The notes under the pieces are model-generated. The model ran no database searches. It was not told the origin of the DNA and was given only the letters and a program-made list of their open reading frames with translations. A stretch of 64,000 nt of DNA from Gemmatimonadota bacterium. Lineage in GTDB: Bacteria > Latescibacterota > UBA2968 > UBA8231. The DNA lies in NCBI GenBank assembly GCA_009841115.1, contig VXML01000051.1, forward strand, positions 91,420-155,419, read 5' to 3'. Below are positions 24,309-32,731 of the stretch, one piece after another. The position numbers were made by a program, and so were the translations under genes. Position 1 is the stretch's first letter; each line of letters begins with the position of its first letter.

Positions 24309-25478
24309 ATGCGTTATCTCATGTTAGCCGTTTTTCTGTTCGTTCCATTGGCGTATGCCGCGCCAGGTCTCCAAGAAGCACCTGAGGGCAATTACGATTT
24401 GGTGGCCGTCGAACTCGTCCACATACCCGAAGAAGTGTGGGTCGGCGATGAAGTTGTGTTCGTTCAGCATCTGGCCAACCGAGGCACCGACGCCATTTCC
24501 GGCCGCACCTATCGGATTGATTTGTACGTTGACGACGAGCGCGTCAGCTACAATTACAGCACAAGACGTTTGAGGCCGGGTGGGAGTAGTACCTACTCAA
24601 AGGCCGAAGGCTATTATCATTTCAAGCCGACTGAACCGGGGACGTACACGTATCGCTGGGTCTTGGACAAGGAAGGCAATCTGCCCGAGACGGACGAGAC
24701 CAATAATGTCATCGAGGGGACCATCGTCGTGGCCGAGCGTTCAGCCGAGCACGACAGGCTCCAAGCGGCCCTGCTCGACCAGCTCAAACTCATCGGCAGA
24801 AATATGGTGGAAGGGCGCTATCCTCCCGAACTCGAACTTGGCCCGGATTCAACTCACAAAGAGTTACAGTGGTTTACAGAGTTGTTCGACGAGTTCGGGA
24901 TTTTAGTGTACTCGGGGGACTATTATCGCAACTATCTGACGCCCCGGGAATCCGCCCCTCCGAGAGAAAGGGCTACTCACCGCTTGGCCATCAGAAACAT
25001 GAGTGAGAGCGAATGGCCAGCGTTGTTCGTCCAGTATTTCGACGGGCAGGAATGGGCCAAACAGGCCACCAGTGAATTCTACCGGGACAATCAAGTTACA
25101 ATGACCTTCAGGGTGGCTCACGATGAGCAGACCGGTACTTTCCGTCTGCTGGAGTTGAGTGGGAGTGGGATGCGTTATCGCTCCCCGGATGAGAGGAGTT
25201 GGCTCGGCGTATGGTTGATCGAGAACGAGGGTGGGGTTGGCGCGGTCGTCCGCCGAGTAGAGGACAGTAGTCCCGCGCAAGAGGCTGGCTTTGAACAAGG
25301 CGACATTTTGCTCACCTTGGCGGGTAAACCCATAGCTTCCCCGTCCCAAGTAAACTTCCTCCTAAGCCGTATGAAACCCGGCACTGAGGTTGCGTTCGGG
25401 CTCGTGCGCAATGGTGTCCAAATGGAGAAGACAGTACAGTTGGGAACCCAACCCGAACGCCGCCGCCGCCGCAGATGA
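24309..25478 (+). CDS. Secreted CARDB-PDZ protein, copy 1
   Basis: 389 aa. Signal peptide MRYLMLAVFLFVPLAYAA; a CARDB-type immunoglobulin-like domain (about 25-145: VWVGDEVVFVQHLANRGTDA to PETDETNNVIEGTIVV); a helical linker with a unique middle domain (about 150-285); and a C-terminal PDZ domain (WLGVWLIENEGGVGAVVRRV, SPAQEAGFEQGDILLTLAGKPI). No protease domain is present, so the PDZ probably binds peptide termini. The C-terminus is a run of Arg from a CGC/GCC repeat, longer than in copy 2. Ten bases after its stop lies a fragment of the response-regulator gene. Confidence 0.8.
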   Translation: MRYLMLAVFLFVPLAYAAPGLQEAPEGNYDLVAVELVHIPEEVWVGDEVVFVQHLANRGTDAISGRTYRIDLYVDDERVSYNYSTRRLRPGGSSTYSKAEGYYHFKPTEPGTYTYRWVLDKEGNLPETDETNNVIEGTIVVAERSAEHDRLQAALLDQLKLIGRNMVEGRYPPELELGPDSTHKELQWFTELFDEFGILVYSGDYYRNYLTPRESAPPRERATHRLAIRNMSESEWPALFVQYFDGQEWAKQATSEFYRDNQVTMTFRVAHDEQTGTFRLLELSGSGMRYRSPDERSWLGVWLIENEGGVGAVVRRVEDSSPAQEAGFEQGDILLTLAGKPIASPSQVNFLLSRMKPGTEVAFGLVRNGVQMEKTVQLGTQPERRRRRR

Positions 25479-25488
25479 GGACTGGACG

Positions 25489-25608
25489 ATGATCCTAGTG
25501 GTAGATGACGATATTTCCGTGACCACGTCGCTGTCCCTGCTGCTCAAGCAGGCCGGCTACCAGACCGCGACCGCCGCGTCTCCGGCAGAAGTCCTTTACC
25601 ACGAATGA
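25489..25608 (+). pseudogene. Truncated 5' end of the sigma-54 response regulator
   Basis: Encodes MILVVDDDISVTTSLSLLLK and continues through QAGYQTATAASPAE, then leaves homology at VLYHE and stops. The DNA matches 27533 onward with only about four differences in roughly 100 bp. The break falls where the leader CACGAATGAGGAAGGAATC of the next CARDB-PDZ copy begins. It is the junction scar of a tandem duplication. Confidence 0.9.
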
Positions 25609-25622
25609 GGAAGGAATCAATC

Positions 25623-26780
25623 ATGCGTTATCTCATATTAGCTGTTTTTCTGTTCGCTCCATTGGCGCATGCCGCGCCACTCGAAGAAGCACCTGAGGGT
25701 AATTACGATTTGGTAGCCGTCGAAGTCGTCCATATACCCGAGAAAGTGGTGGTCGGCGATGGAGTCGTATTCGTCACACATCAGGCCAACCGAGGCACCG
25801 ACGCCATTCCTCCCCGCACCTATCGGGTCGATTTGTACGTTGACGGCGAGCGCGTCAGCTACAATTACGACACATGGGGGTTGAAGCCGGGCAGGCGCAG
25901 TTTCTCCTCAATGTCCGAAGGCTACTATCACTTCAAGCCGACTGAACCAGGGACGTACACATACCGCTGGGTCTTGGACAAGGAAGACAATCTGCCCGAG
26001 ACGGACGAGACCAATAATGTCATTGAGGGGACCATCGTCGTGGCCGAGCGCTCTGCCGAGCACGACAGGCTCCAAACGGCCCTGCTAGATCAGCTCAAAC
26101 TCATCGGCAAAAATATGGTAGAAGGGCACTACCCTCCCGAACTCGAACTTGGCCCGGATTCAACCCACCAAGAGCTACAGTGGTTTACAGAGTTGTTCGA
26201 CGACATCGGGATTAAAGTGTACTCAAGGGACGAACCTATTAACTACCTGACATCCCCGGAGTCCAATCCTCCGAGGGAGAAGGCCACTCACCGTTTGGCC
26301 TTCAGGAATATGAGCGAGAGCGAATGGCCAGCGTTGTTCGTCCAGTATTTCGACGGGCAGGAATGGGCCAAACAGGCCACCAGCGATTTCTACCGGGATA
26401 ATCAGGTTACTATGATCTTCAGGGTAGCTCACGATGAGCAGACCGGTACTTTCCGTCTGCTGGATTTGAGTGGGAATGGGATGCGTTATCTTTCCCCGGA
26501 TGAGATGAGTTGGCTCGGCGTATGGTCGATCGAGGGCGAGGGCGAGAGTGGCGCGGTCGTCCACCAAGTAGAGGACGGCAGTCCCGCGCAAGAGGTCGGC
26601 TTTGAGCAGGGCGACACTTTGCTCACCTTGGCGGGTAAACCCATAGCTTCCCCGTCCCAACTAGACTTTCTACTGGACCGTATGAAACCCGGCACCGAGG
26701 TTTCTTTCGGGCTCGTGCGCAATGGTGTCCAAATGGAGAAGACAGTACAGTTGGGAACCCAACCCGAACGCCGCCGATGA
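25623..26780 (+). CDS. Secreted CARDB-PDZ protein, copy 2
   Basis: About 385 aa from ATG 25623, the same start context as copy 1; the frame opens at 25605. Same domain order: signal peptide (LILAVFLFAPLAHAA), CARDB domain, helical linker, middle domain, PDZ (SPAQEVGFEQGDTLLTLAGK). It is very similar to copy 1 throughout. Differences cluster in the CARDB loops (TWGLKPGRRSFSSMSEG) and around residues 215-230 (SRDEPINYLTSPES). It ends PERRR, without the Arg expansion of copy 1. Periplasmic or surface location is expected. Confidence 0.8.
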   Translation: MRYLILAVFLFAPLAHAAPLEEAPEGNYDLVAVEVVHIPEKVVVGDGVVFVTHQANRGTDAIPPRTYRVDLYVDGERVSYNYDTWGLKPGRRSFSSMSEGYYHFKPTEPGTYTYRWVLDKEDNLPETDETNNVIEGTIVVAERSAEHDRLQTALLDQLKLIGKNMVEGHYPPELELGPDSTHQELQWFTELFDDIGIKVYSRDEPINYLTSPESNPPREKATHRLAFRNMSESEWPALFVQYFDGQEWAKQATSDFYRDNQVTMIFRVAHDEQTGTFRLLDLSGNGMRYLSPDEMSWLGVWSIEGEGESGAVVHQVEDGSPAQEVGFEQGDTLLTLAGKPIASPSQLDFLLDRMKPGTEVSFGLVRNGVQMEKTVQLGTQPERRR

Positions 26781-26788
26781 GGCCGTGA

Positions 26789-27271
26789 ATGAACCCAAGC
26801 GTCTACCTCGAAACATCGGTTATCAGCTATCTGACGTCTCGGCCGCGCCAAGATGTGACGATCGCTGGTCATCAGATCACGACAAAATTTTGGTGGTCAA
26901 CCGCGGCCCAGCGATTTGATTTGTTTGTCTCCCAACTGGTGGTTCGCGAATGTTCAGGTGGCGATCCAGAAGCCGCAAAGGACCGCCTCGACACTATTGC
27001 TAGGATACCAGTTCTGCCGATCACGATAGAAGCGGAATCTCTGGCCGATGCACTTATGCAAGGACATGCGATTCCCAGCAGTCAGCCACGCGATGCCCTG
27101 CATATCGCTTTGGCTGCTACCCACGGAGTACAATACCTTGTATCGTGGAATTTCCGCCACATCGTAAATGCCTCGCTTCGCCCCGCGATAGAAGGCATCT
27201 GCCGTGCTGGTCAATACGCTCCCCCTATCCTTTGTACACCCGAAGAATTATTGGAGGTCGAAGATGATTGA
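26789..27271 (+). CDS. PIN-domain toxin-like protein (VapC type)
   Basis: 160 aa. The N-terminal strand VYLETSVISYLTSR carries Glu in place of the usual first Asp. Central FVSQLVVRECSGGD and C-terminal RDALHIALAATHGVQYLVSWNFRHI provide the remaining acidic and polar active-site positions. VapC-type PIN proteins are RNases. The gene sits between the second CARDB-PDZ copy and the response regulator and overlaps its small partner by 8 nt. It is probably a later insertion into the block. Confidence 0.8.
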   Translation: MNPSVYLETSVISYLTSRPRQDVTIAGHQITTKFWWSTAAQRFDLFVSQLVVRECSGGDPEAAKDRLDTIARIPVLPITIEAESLADALMQGHAIPSSQPRDALHIALAATHGVQYLVSWNFRHIVNASLRPAIEGICRAGQYAPPILCTPEELLEVEDD

Positions 27272-27464
27272 TGACCCAATTGTGAACGAAATACGTCAAA
27301 TTAGCCGCGCTTATGCAGAGCAATTTAATTTTGATCTGCACGCGATATGCGAGGATCTCAGACGACAGGAACGAGCATCAAACCGGGAATTCCGCACCCC
27401 TTCACAAGCCAATGTCGATAGGACCACTACTCAAACCAACCATGGAAAATCGGCGGGAATATAG
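27264..27464 (+). CDS. Putative antitoxin of the PIN toxin
   Basis: 66 aa from ATG 27264, which overlaps the PIN stop by 8 nt. It begins MIDDPIVNEIRQISRAYAEQ and continues FNFDLHAICEDLRRQERAS, a pattern I recognise from short proteins encoded after PIN genes in many genomes, where they are presumed antitoxins. The tail (from about residue 45) is low in structure and could bind the toxin. No DNA-binding fold is evident. Confidence 0.6.
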   Translation: MIDDPIVNEIRQISRAYAEQFNFDLHAICEDLRRQERASNREFRTPSQANVDRTTTQTNHGKSAGI

Positions 27465-27532
27465 TGGCTTCGGAAGATGGGGGTGCTTGAGAATTCATTT
27501 GCTCCGTGATACATGCGACTGAGGATTAATCG

Positions 27533-28903
27533 ATGATCCTAGTGGTAGATGACGATATTTCCGTGACCACGTCGCTGTCCCTGCTGCTCAAGCAGGCCGG
27601 ATACCAGACCGCGACAGCCGCGTCTCCGGCGGAGGCGCTCGAATGGCTGGAGCGCGGCGGGTGCGAATTGGTCTTGCAGGACATGAACTTCTCGCGCCAG
27701 ACCAGCGGCGAGGAGGGCATGGAACTGTTGCAAGAGATCAAGCAGCGGTGGGCCAGCGTGCCGGTCATTTTGATGACGGCGTGGGGATCCATCGAGTTAG
27801 CCGTGCAGGGCATCAAGGCCGGTGCTGCGGATTTTGTCACCAAACCCTGGACCAACAAACAGATCCTCCAAGCCGTGAAAACGGCGCTGGGCTTGGCTGC
27901 GGCGACGCCAGCGACTGAGCGCTCTATTACGCGCGAGGAACTAGATCGCCAAGGCGATTTCGCCAACATCATCGGCGCGGATCCCCAACTGCTCAAGGTG
28001 CTCGAAGTAGTAAGCCGCGTCGCACCCACCGAAGCCTCGGTGCTGATCACCGGCGAGAGCGGCACCGGCAAAGACGAGATCGCCCAGGCCCTTTTCCGCA
28101 ATAGCAGCCGACGCGAGCAGCCCTTTGTCAAAGTGAACTTAGGCGGCATTTCCTCGACCCTGTTCGACAGCGAGATGTTCGGGCATGTGAAGGGGGCCTT
28201 CACCGACGCGCGGCAGGATCGCACTGGCCGCTTTGCGTTGGCCGATGGCGGCACCATCTTCCTCGACGAGATCGGTGACTTGGCCCCGAGCTGCCAAGTC
28301 AAGTTGCTGCGCGTGCTGCAGGATCGGACCTACGAAGTGCTGGGATCGAGCAAGACTCGTTCGGTGGATGTGCGGGTGATTTCGGCGACGAATCAGAATT
28401 TGCTGGAATTGGTCGAATCGGGGGCCTTCCGCGAGGACTTGCTCTATCGCCTCAACCTCATCGTCCTGCACCTGCCGCCCCTGCGCCAACGGCCAGAGGA
28501 CATCCCGCTGCTGGCGCGCCACTTTGCGCTGGGCGCGGCCCAAGCCTACCGCCGCGACTTGGAGATCGACGCCGCGGCCCTGAACTGGCTGCAAACCCTG
28601 CCGTGGCCGGGCAACATCCGCCAGTTGAAGCAATTGGTCGAACGGACCGCGTTGATGAGTCCCAGTAGCGTATTGGGGACCGACGACTTCTCTGCGGCTT
28701 TGTCGATGCAGCCCGAGGAAGGCCAGAGCGGATCGGGCGACCTGCCAGCGCCGGGCACCATGACCCTCGACGAGTTGGAACGGTCGATGATCGTCCGCTG
28801 CATGGAGCGCTACCAAGGCAACATCAGCCGGGTGGCCCAAGCATTGGGCTTGAGCCGGGCGGCGCTGTACCGCCGCTTTGAGAAATACGGGATCGACCCT
28901 TGA
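27533..28903 (+). CDS. Sigma-54-dependent response regulator (NtrC family)
   Basis: 456 aa. REC domain 1-120 with acidic pocket VVDDD (residues 5-8), phospho-acceptor D50 in LVLQDM, and T/K switch residues in ILMTAWGS and FVTKPW. AAA+ domain with Walker A GESGTGKDEIAQ, the sigma-54 contact loop as GAFTDA (common variant of GAFTGA), Walker B GGTIFLDEIGDL, and an R-finger region. C-terminal Fis-type HTH (GNISRVAQALGLSRAALYRR). The likely target is the sigma-54 promoter at 12056 through the paired sites at 11966-12002. The gene overlaps the kinase gene by 4 nt. Confidence 0.92.
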   Translation: MILVVDDDISVTTSLSLLLKQAGYQTATAASPAEALEWLERGGCELVLQDMNFSRQTSGEEGMELLQEIKQRWASVPVILMTAWGSIELAVQGIKAGAADFVTKPWTNKQILQAVKTALGLAAATPATERSITREELDRQGDFANIIGADPQLLKVLEVVSRVAPTEASVLITGESGTGKDEIAQALFRNSSRREQPFVKVNLGGISSTLFDSEMFGHVKGAFTDARQDRTGRFALADGGTIFLDEIGDLAPSCQVKLLRVLQDRTYEVLGSSKTRSVDVRVISATNQNLLELVESGAFREDLLYRLNLIVLHLPPLRQRPEDIPLLARHFALGAAQAYRRDLEIDAAALNWLQTLPWPGNIRQLKQLVERTALMSPSSVLGTDDFSAALSMQPEEGQSGSGDLPAPGTMTLDELERSMIVRCMERYQGNISRVAQALGLSRAALYRRFEKYGIDP

Positions 28904-30201
28904 GCCTGCGCACCAAACTCATCCTCTATCTGATCGGTATCCACCTCGTATTTGCGGGGCTTGCCGGGTATCTGTTGCGCGAAGAAAAGCCTTGGCTATT
29001 GGGGATTGAGGCATTCTTCGTCCTGTCTTTTGCCATCGGCGTGCGCTTGATCCAGCACTTTTGGGTGCCGCTCGATCTGATCCGCACGGGGGCCGAACTC
29101 ATCGGCGAGCGCGATTTTACCAGCAAGTTCGTCGAAGTGGGCCAGCCGGAAATGGATCAACTCGTGCGCGTGTACAACCGCATGATCGACCAATTGCGCG
29201 AGGAGCGCACGCGGCTACAGGAACAGCACTACTTCATGGACAAGATCCTGACGGCCTCGCCGTCGGGCATTATCACCCTCGACTTCGATGGCAAGGTCGC
29301 CCTAGTCAATCCCAGTGCTAGCCGCCTGCTAGGGCTGGCCGAAAGCGCGGTGGTCGGCCAGTCATTGGACGAGTTGGGGACGGCATTTGCTTGCGCCCTG
29401 CACGACTTGGCCGTCGGCGAGTCGCAGGTGCTGCCGGTGCAAGGGCAGCGAGTGCGCTGTCACAAGGCGCAGTTTTTGGATCAGGGATTTCCGCGCAGCT
29501 TTATCCTGATGGAGGAATTGACCGAGGAGCTGCGCCTGTCGGAGAAGGCGGCCTACGAGAAAGTCATCCGCCTGCTGGCACACGAGGTGAACAATTCAAC
29601 GGGAGCGGTCAACTCCCTGCTGCACTCGTGTCTCAACTACAAGGGACAATTGCGGGAGGCCGACCGCGGCGATTTTGAAAACGCCCTGCAAGTGGCCATT
29701 GACCGCATCGACCATCTCAGCGCCTTCATGCGCAGCTTCGCCGAGGTGGTCAAACTGCCGGTACCGCACTTGCAGCCCGTAGATTTGGAAGCCCTGTTGC
29801 GCGACATCGCCTTGCTAATGCGCGCCGAGTGCGAGCGCCGCAACATCGAGTGGGATTGGGATATTCAGGCGGACCTGAAACGCATTCCCATGGACGAAAA
29901 CCAGATGGAGCAGGCGTTTGTCAATATCCTGAAAAATGCGGTGGAGGCCATTGGCGAAGGCGGCAGGATTACCATTCGTCTAGGCAAGCTACAAGACCGG
30001 CCCTTTGCCGTGATCGAGGATACGGGCGCGGGGATCGACCCGGAAGTGGCCGAGAGCTTGTTCACGCCGTTTTTTAGCACCAAGGAAAACCGACGCGGCC
30101 TCGGCCTGACGTTGGTGCAGGAGATTTTGAGCCGGCACGGTTTTGCCTTCTCCCTCGAAAGCCCTCCAGACGAGCCGACCCGTTTTACCATCCGTTTTTG
30201 A
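28900..30201 (+). CDS. Membrane histidine kinase, partner of the sigma-54 regulator
   Basis: 433 aa from a TTG start that overlaps the regulator stop (TTGA). Two TMs near the N-terminus (LILYLIGIHLVFAGLAGYLL; LGIEAFFVLSFAIGV) with almost no periplasmic loop, a HAMP-like segment, a PAS domain (about 110-200: SPSGIITLDFDGKVALVNPS), HisKA-type H-box with H228 in LLAHEVNNS, and HATPase with N-box VNILKNAVEAI, G1 IEDTGAGID and G2 RRGLGLTLV. The tiny periplasmic part suggests it senses a membrane or cytoplasmic signal. Confidence 0.9.
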   Translation: MSLRTKLILYLIGIHLVFAGLAGYLLREEKPWLLGIEAFFVLSFAIGVRLIQHFWVPLDLIRTGAELIGERDFTSKFVEVGQPEMDQLVRVYNRMIDQLREERTRLQEQHYFMDKILTASPSGIITLDFDGKVALVNPSASRLLGLAESAVVGQSLDELGTAFACALHDLAVGESQVLPVQGQRVRCHKAQFLDQGFPRSFILMEELTEELRLSEKAAYEKVIRLLAHEVNNSTGAVNSLLHSCLNYKGQLREADRGDFENALQVAIDRIDHLSAFMRSFAEVVKLPVPHLQPVDLEALLRDIALLMRAECERRNIEWDWDIQADLKRIPMDENQMEQAFVNILKNAVEAIGEGGRITIRLGKLQDRPFAVIEDTGAGIDPEVAESLFTPFFSTKENRRGLGLTLVQEILSRHGFAFSLESPPDEPTRFTIRF

Positions 30202-30237
30202 AACCCCCTGCGCCTCTCATAATCTACCCCGGACATC

Positions 30238-32544
30238 CTAGAACTCGACGGTTTCGCGCTTCATTAGCCGCAGGGTCGTCACCGTGCCGAAGAACACCAT
30301 GAGAAAGAGCAGCACGGCAATGGCCGTGGCCTCGCCCACTTTGAATTCCTGGAACATGGACTGCACCATGCGAGTGCCGATGACGTGGTTTTCAGTGACT
30401 GGGGCCTGATTGGTCAGCAGCCAGATGACCTCAAAGGCCTTCATGCCGCCAATGACCATGAAGACAATGGAGATGGAGAGGATTTCCCAGATGAGTGGCA
30501 GGGTGATGCTCCAGAATTGACGCCAGACCGAGGCCCCATCTATGTCTGCGGCTTCGTACATGCTTTGCGGGATGCTCTCCATGGCGGCGAGGAAGAGGAT
30601 CATATTGAAGCCGCAGGCCCCCCAGATGGACATGGGTACGAGGGCCCAGTAGAGATTGTCCTGGGCTAGCCAGGCAAAGCCCTCAAAGCCGTGGAACCAG
30701 TGGGCCAGCAGCTCAATGCCGAGGACGGAAAAAATTTTGCCCAAGGTCGTTAGCACCGAGTTGACCGGGCCGCCTTGGGGGTTGTACAGGTGCATCCACA
30801 ACAGGGTAGCGGCGACCCCGCCGAGAATATTGGGAAAGAAGAAGACTATCTTGAAGAGTTGGGCACCGCGCACCTGGCGGGAAATGCACACGGCGAGAAA
30901 GAGCGACAGAGGCAGCACAAAGAGCGGAATCGCGAACATGATAAAGAGGTTGTTGCTCAGGCCAATCCAGAACTCGTCGCTCTCCAGCAGCAGGCGCTTG
31001 AAGTGCAACAGCCCCACAAAGGTCATCTCGGTCAAGCCGTCCCAGCGATTGAGGCTCCAGATGAAGGATTTGAGAGAGGGCACGATGACGAAGATGGTGT
31101 ACAGGGCCGCGGCTGGTCCGACGAAGAAGAGCACCCCACCCCAGCGCAGGCGCACGCGGCTCTGGGTGGAGGCTATTCTGCCGGCGCGGAGTTTGGCTAG
31201 GGTGGTATAGAGCCAGTACAGAGCACCCAAGCCCAGCAGACCGAGCAAAAGCGCAGGTTTCCACACGTGGCGCACAGTGGTGCGGTCGGGGTTTTCGGCC
31301 CGGGTGCGCACTGCCAAGGCCGCAGCTTCGAGGGCCTGAGCCCCTTCGGCAGGGGTCATTTCGCCGTTCATTACCTTGAAGCGGACGTCGTTGATCGGCT
31401 GGTTCATCTCCGGGAAACCCTCGCCGGGGGCGGTTCCGTACGTAGTGGTGGCCCGGCGCGTCAAGTCGATCAGGTCGTGCATATCTTCGCTCACCCGGCC
31501 CTCCATCACGCCTTCGACTGCCACTGTAATATCGCGCATCTGGGCGAAGGTGCCGGCCATTTCGCGCGAGGTCATAAAGCGGAGGAAATCCGCGCCGATT
31601 TCGGGGTGGCGGCTGTTCTTCATGACAAAGTAGTATCCGGTGCCAGTGAAGATGGCGTTGGGATCGGCCTTGCCAGCATCGACTATGGGCAGGTTGAAGG
31701 CACCGAGACGAAAATCGGGGGGTATCTTGCCCTGCATTTCGCTTTTGAGCCAAGAGCCGCAAAAGATCATGGCCGTCTGCCCGGTGAAAAACTCCAACTG
31801 GGCCTCGGTATGGCTCATCCCCAGAGCGCCGAGCTGGAAATAGTTTTGCGCCGTGCGCTGGATGAAGGTCAGGGACTGTTCGAATTCGGGGTTGGCAAAG
31901 CTGCCGGGTATCAGGTCCTTTTGCTGGTAGTAGCGCTCCCGGCCGGCCAAGTGGTAGTAGGAATTGTCGATGACGGCTCCGGCATAGCCTGGGTAGCGTC
32001 CCTGAAAGGCCAGCGGCGGGATGCCGGCGGCCTTGATCTGTTCGCAGAGGGCGAAGAATTCGTCCCAGGTGCGGGCCGGTTCCCAGCCGTGCTCGGCGAA
32101 CATGTTCTTGTTGTACCACACGGCGTAGACCACGTAGAGGAAGGGGATGCCGTAGGTCTTGTCCTGATACTGGAAGCGATCGAGGCTGCCGGGTAGGAAG
32201 GATTGCCGCCAGGTCTTGTCGCCCTCCCAGTTGGGGCCGTCGAGGTACTCGTCGAGGGGCTGGACTTGGCCGTTGCGGATGAGGGCCCAGTAGTTGAGGC
32301 CGGCGTTGGTCACTTCTGGGTACGTGCCCTCCAGGACCCGCACCCTGATTTTGTCGGCAATGCGCGGATCTCCGTACAGATCGACCAAGACGTCGGGTCG
32401 GGCCTCTTCGTAGCCGCGGGCGGCCTCAAAGAAGAAGGTCAGGCCGCAGCCGCCCTCGAAGATGGGTACTTCGATGGTGGTGCGTCCGAGCACTTCCTGG
32501 GCCGCGGAGAGGAGGAGCAGACAGAAGACGAAGATCGCTTTCAT
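30238..32544 (-). CDS. ABC sugar-type transporter: solute-binding protein fused to MalF-type permease
   Basis: 768 aa from ATG 32544; the frame opens at 32595. Signal peptide (IFVFCLLLLSAAQEVLG), then a family 1 solute-binding domain of about 400 residues (IEVPIFEGGCGLTFFFEAAR; YDWAx-type hinge replaced by VVYAVWYNKNMFAEHGWEP; FTGQTAMIFCGSWLKSEM). A TM (ALLLGLLGLGALYWLYTTL) follows, and then a complete MalF/UgpA-type permease with the EAA loop EAADIDGASVWRQFWSITLP. Normally these are two proteins. No second permease or ATPase lies nearby, so partners must come from elsewhere. Confidence 0.88.
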   Translation of the reverse strand: MKAIFVFCLLLLSAAQEVLGRTTIEVPIFEGGCGLTFFFEAARGYEEARPDVLVDLYGDPRIADKIRVRVLEGTYPEVTNAGLNYWALIRNGQVQPLDEYLDGPNWEGDKTWRQSFLPGSLDRFQYQDKTYGIPFLYVVYAVWYNKNMFAEHGWEPARTWDEFFALCEQIKAAGIPPLAFQGRYPGYAGAVIDNSYYHLAGRERYYQQKDLIPGSFANPEFEQSLTFIQRTAQNYFQLGALGMSHTEAQLEFFTGQTAMIFCGSWLKSEMQGKIPPDFRLGAFNLPIVDAGKADPNAIFTGTGYYFVMKNSRHPEIGADFLRFMTSREMAGTFAQMRDITVAVEGVMEGRVSEDMHDLIDLTRRATTTYGTAPGEGFPEMNQPINDVRFKVMNGEMTPAEGAQALEAAALAVRTRAENPDRTTVRHVWKPALLLGLLGLGALYWLYTTLAKLRAGRIASTQSRVRLRWGGVLFFVGPAAALYTIFVIVPSLKSFIWSLNRWDGLTEMTFVGLLHFKRLLLESDEFWIGLSNNLFIMFAIPLFVLPLSLFLAVCISRQVRGAQLFKIVFFFPNILGGVAATLLWMHLYNPQGGPVNSVLTTLGKIFSVLGIELLAHWFHGFEGFAWLAQDNLYWALVPMSIWGACGFNMILFLAAMESIPQSMYEAADIDGASVWRQFWSITLPLIWEILSISIVFMVIGGMKAFEVIWLLTNQAPVTENHVIGTRMVQSMFQEFKVGEATAIAVLLFLMVFFGTVTTLRLMKRETVEF

Positions 32545-32731
32545 CCCTTTAGTGCCCACGGTGATGCCCTTGGTCAGGAGGCTGTGCGGAGTCAATATAG
32601 AATAGACAGAAGCATCCAGAGGATCAATCTGCCCGAGTACGAGCTAGGCGGGCCTATTCCGTTGCTGCTCTCCAGATCGGGGATTATATTGCGCAATGCT
32701 GTGTGAAGAGACAGCAGAGAAGGAGGTGATA

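Noticed and set aside
28200..28230. Defective sigma-54 activator because GAFTGA reads GAFTDA
   Set aside because: GAFTDA is a frequent natural variant in this regulator group; all other AAA+ motifs are intact.
30713..32119. Minus-strand frame of 468 codons inside the solute-binding/permease gene
   Set aside because: Frame-shifted shadow of the fusion gene; very Arg- and Pro-rich and lacks a ribosome site.
31267..32196. Plus-strand frame of 309 codons opposite the solute-binding domain
   Set aside because: Antisense shadow of a gene with clear domains; no homology features.
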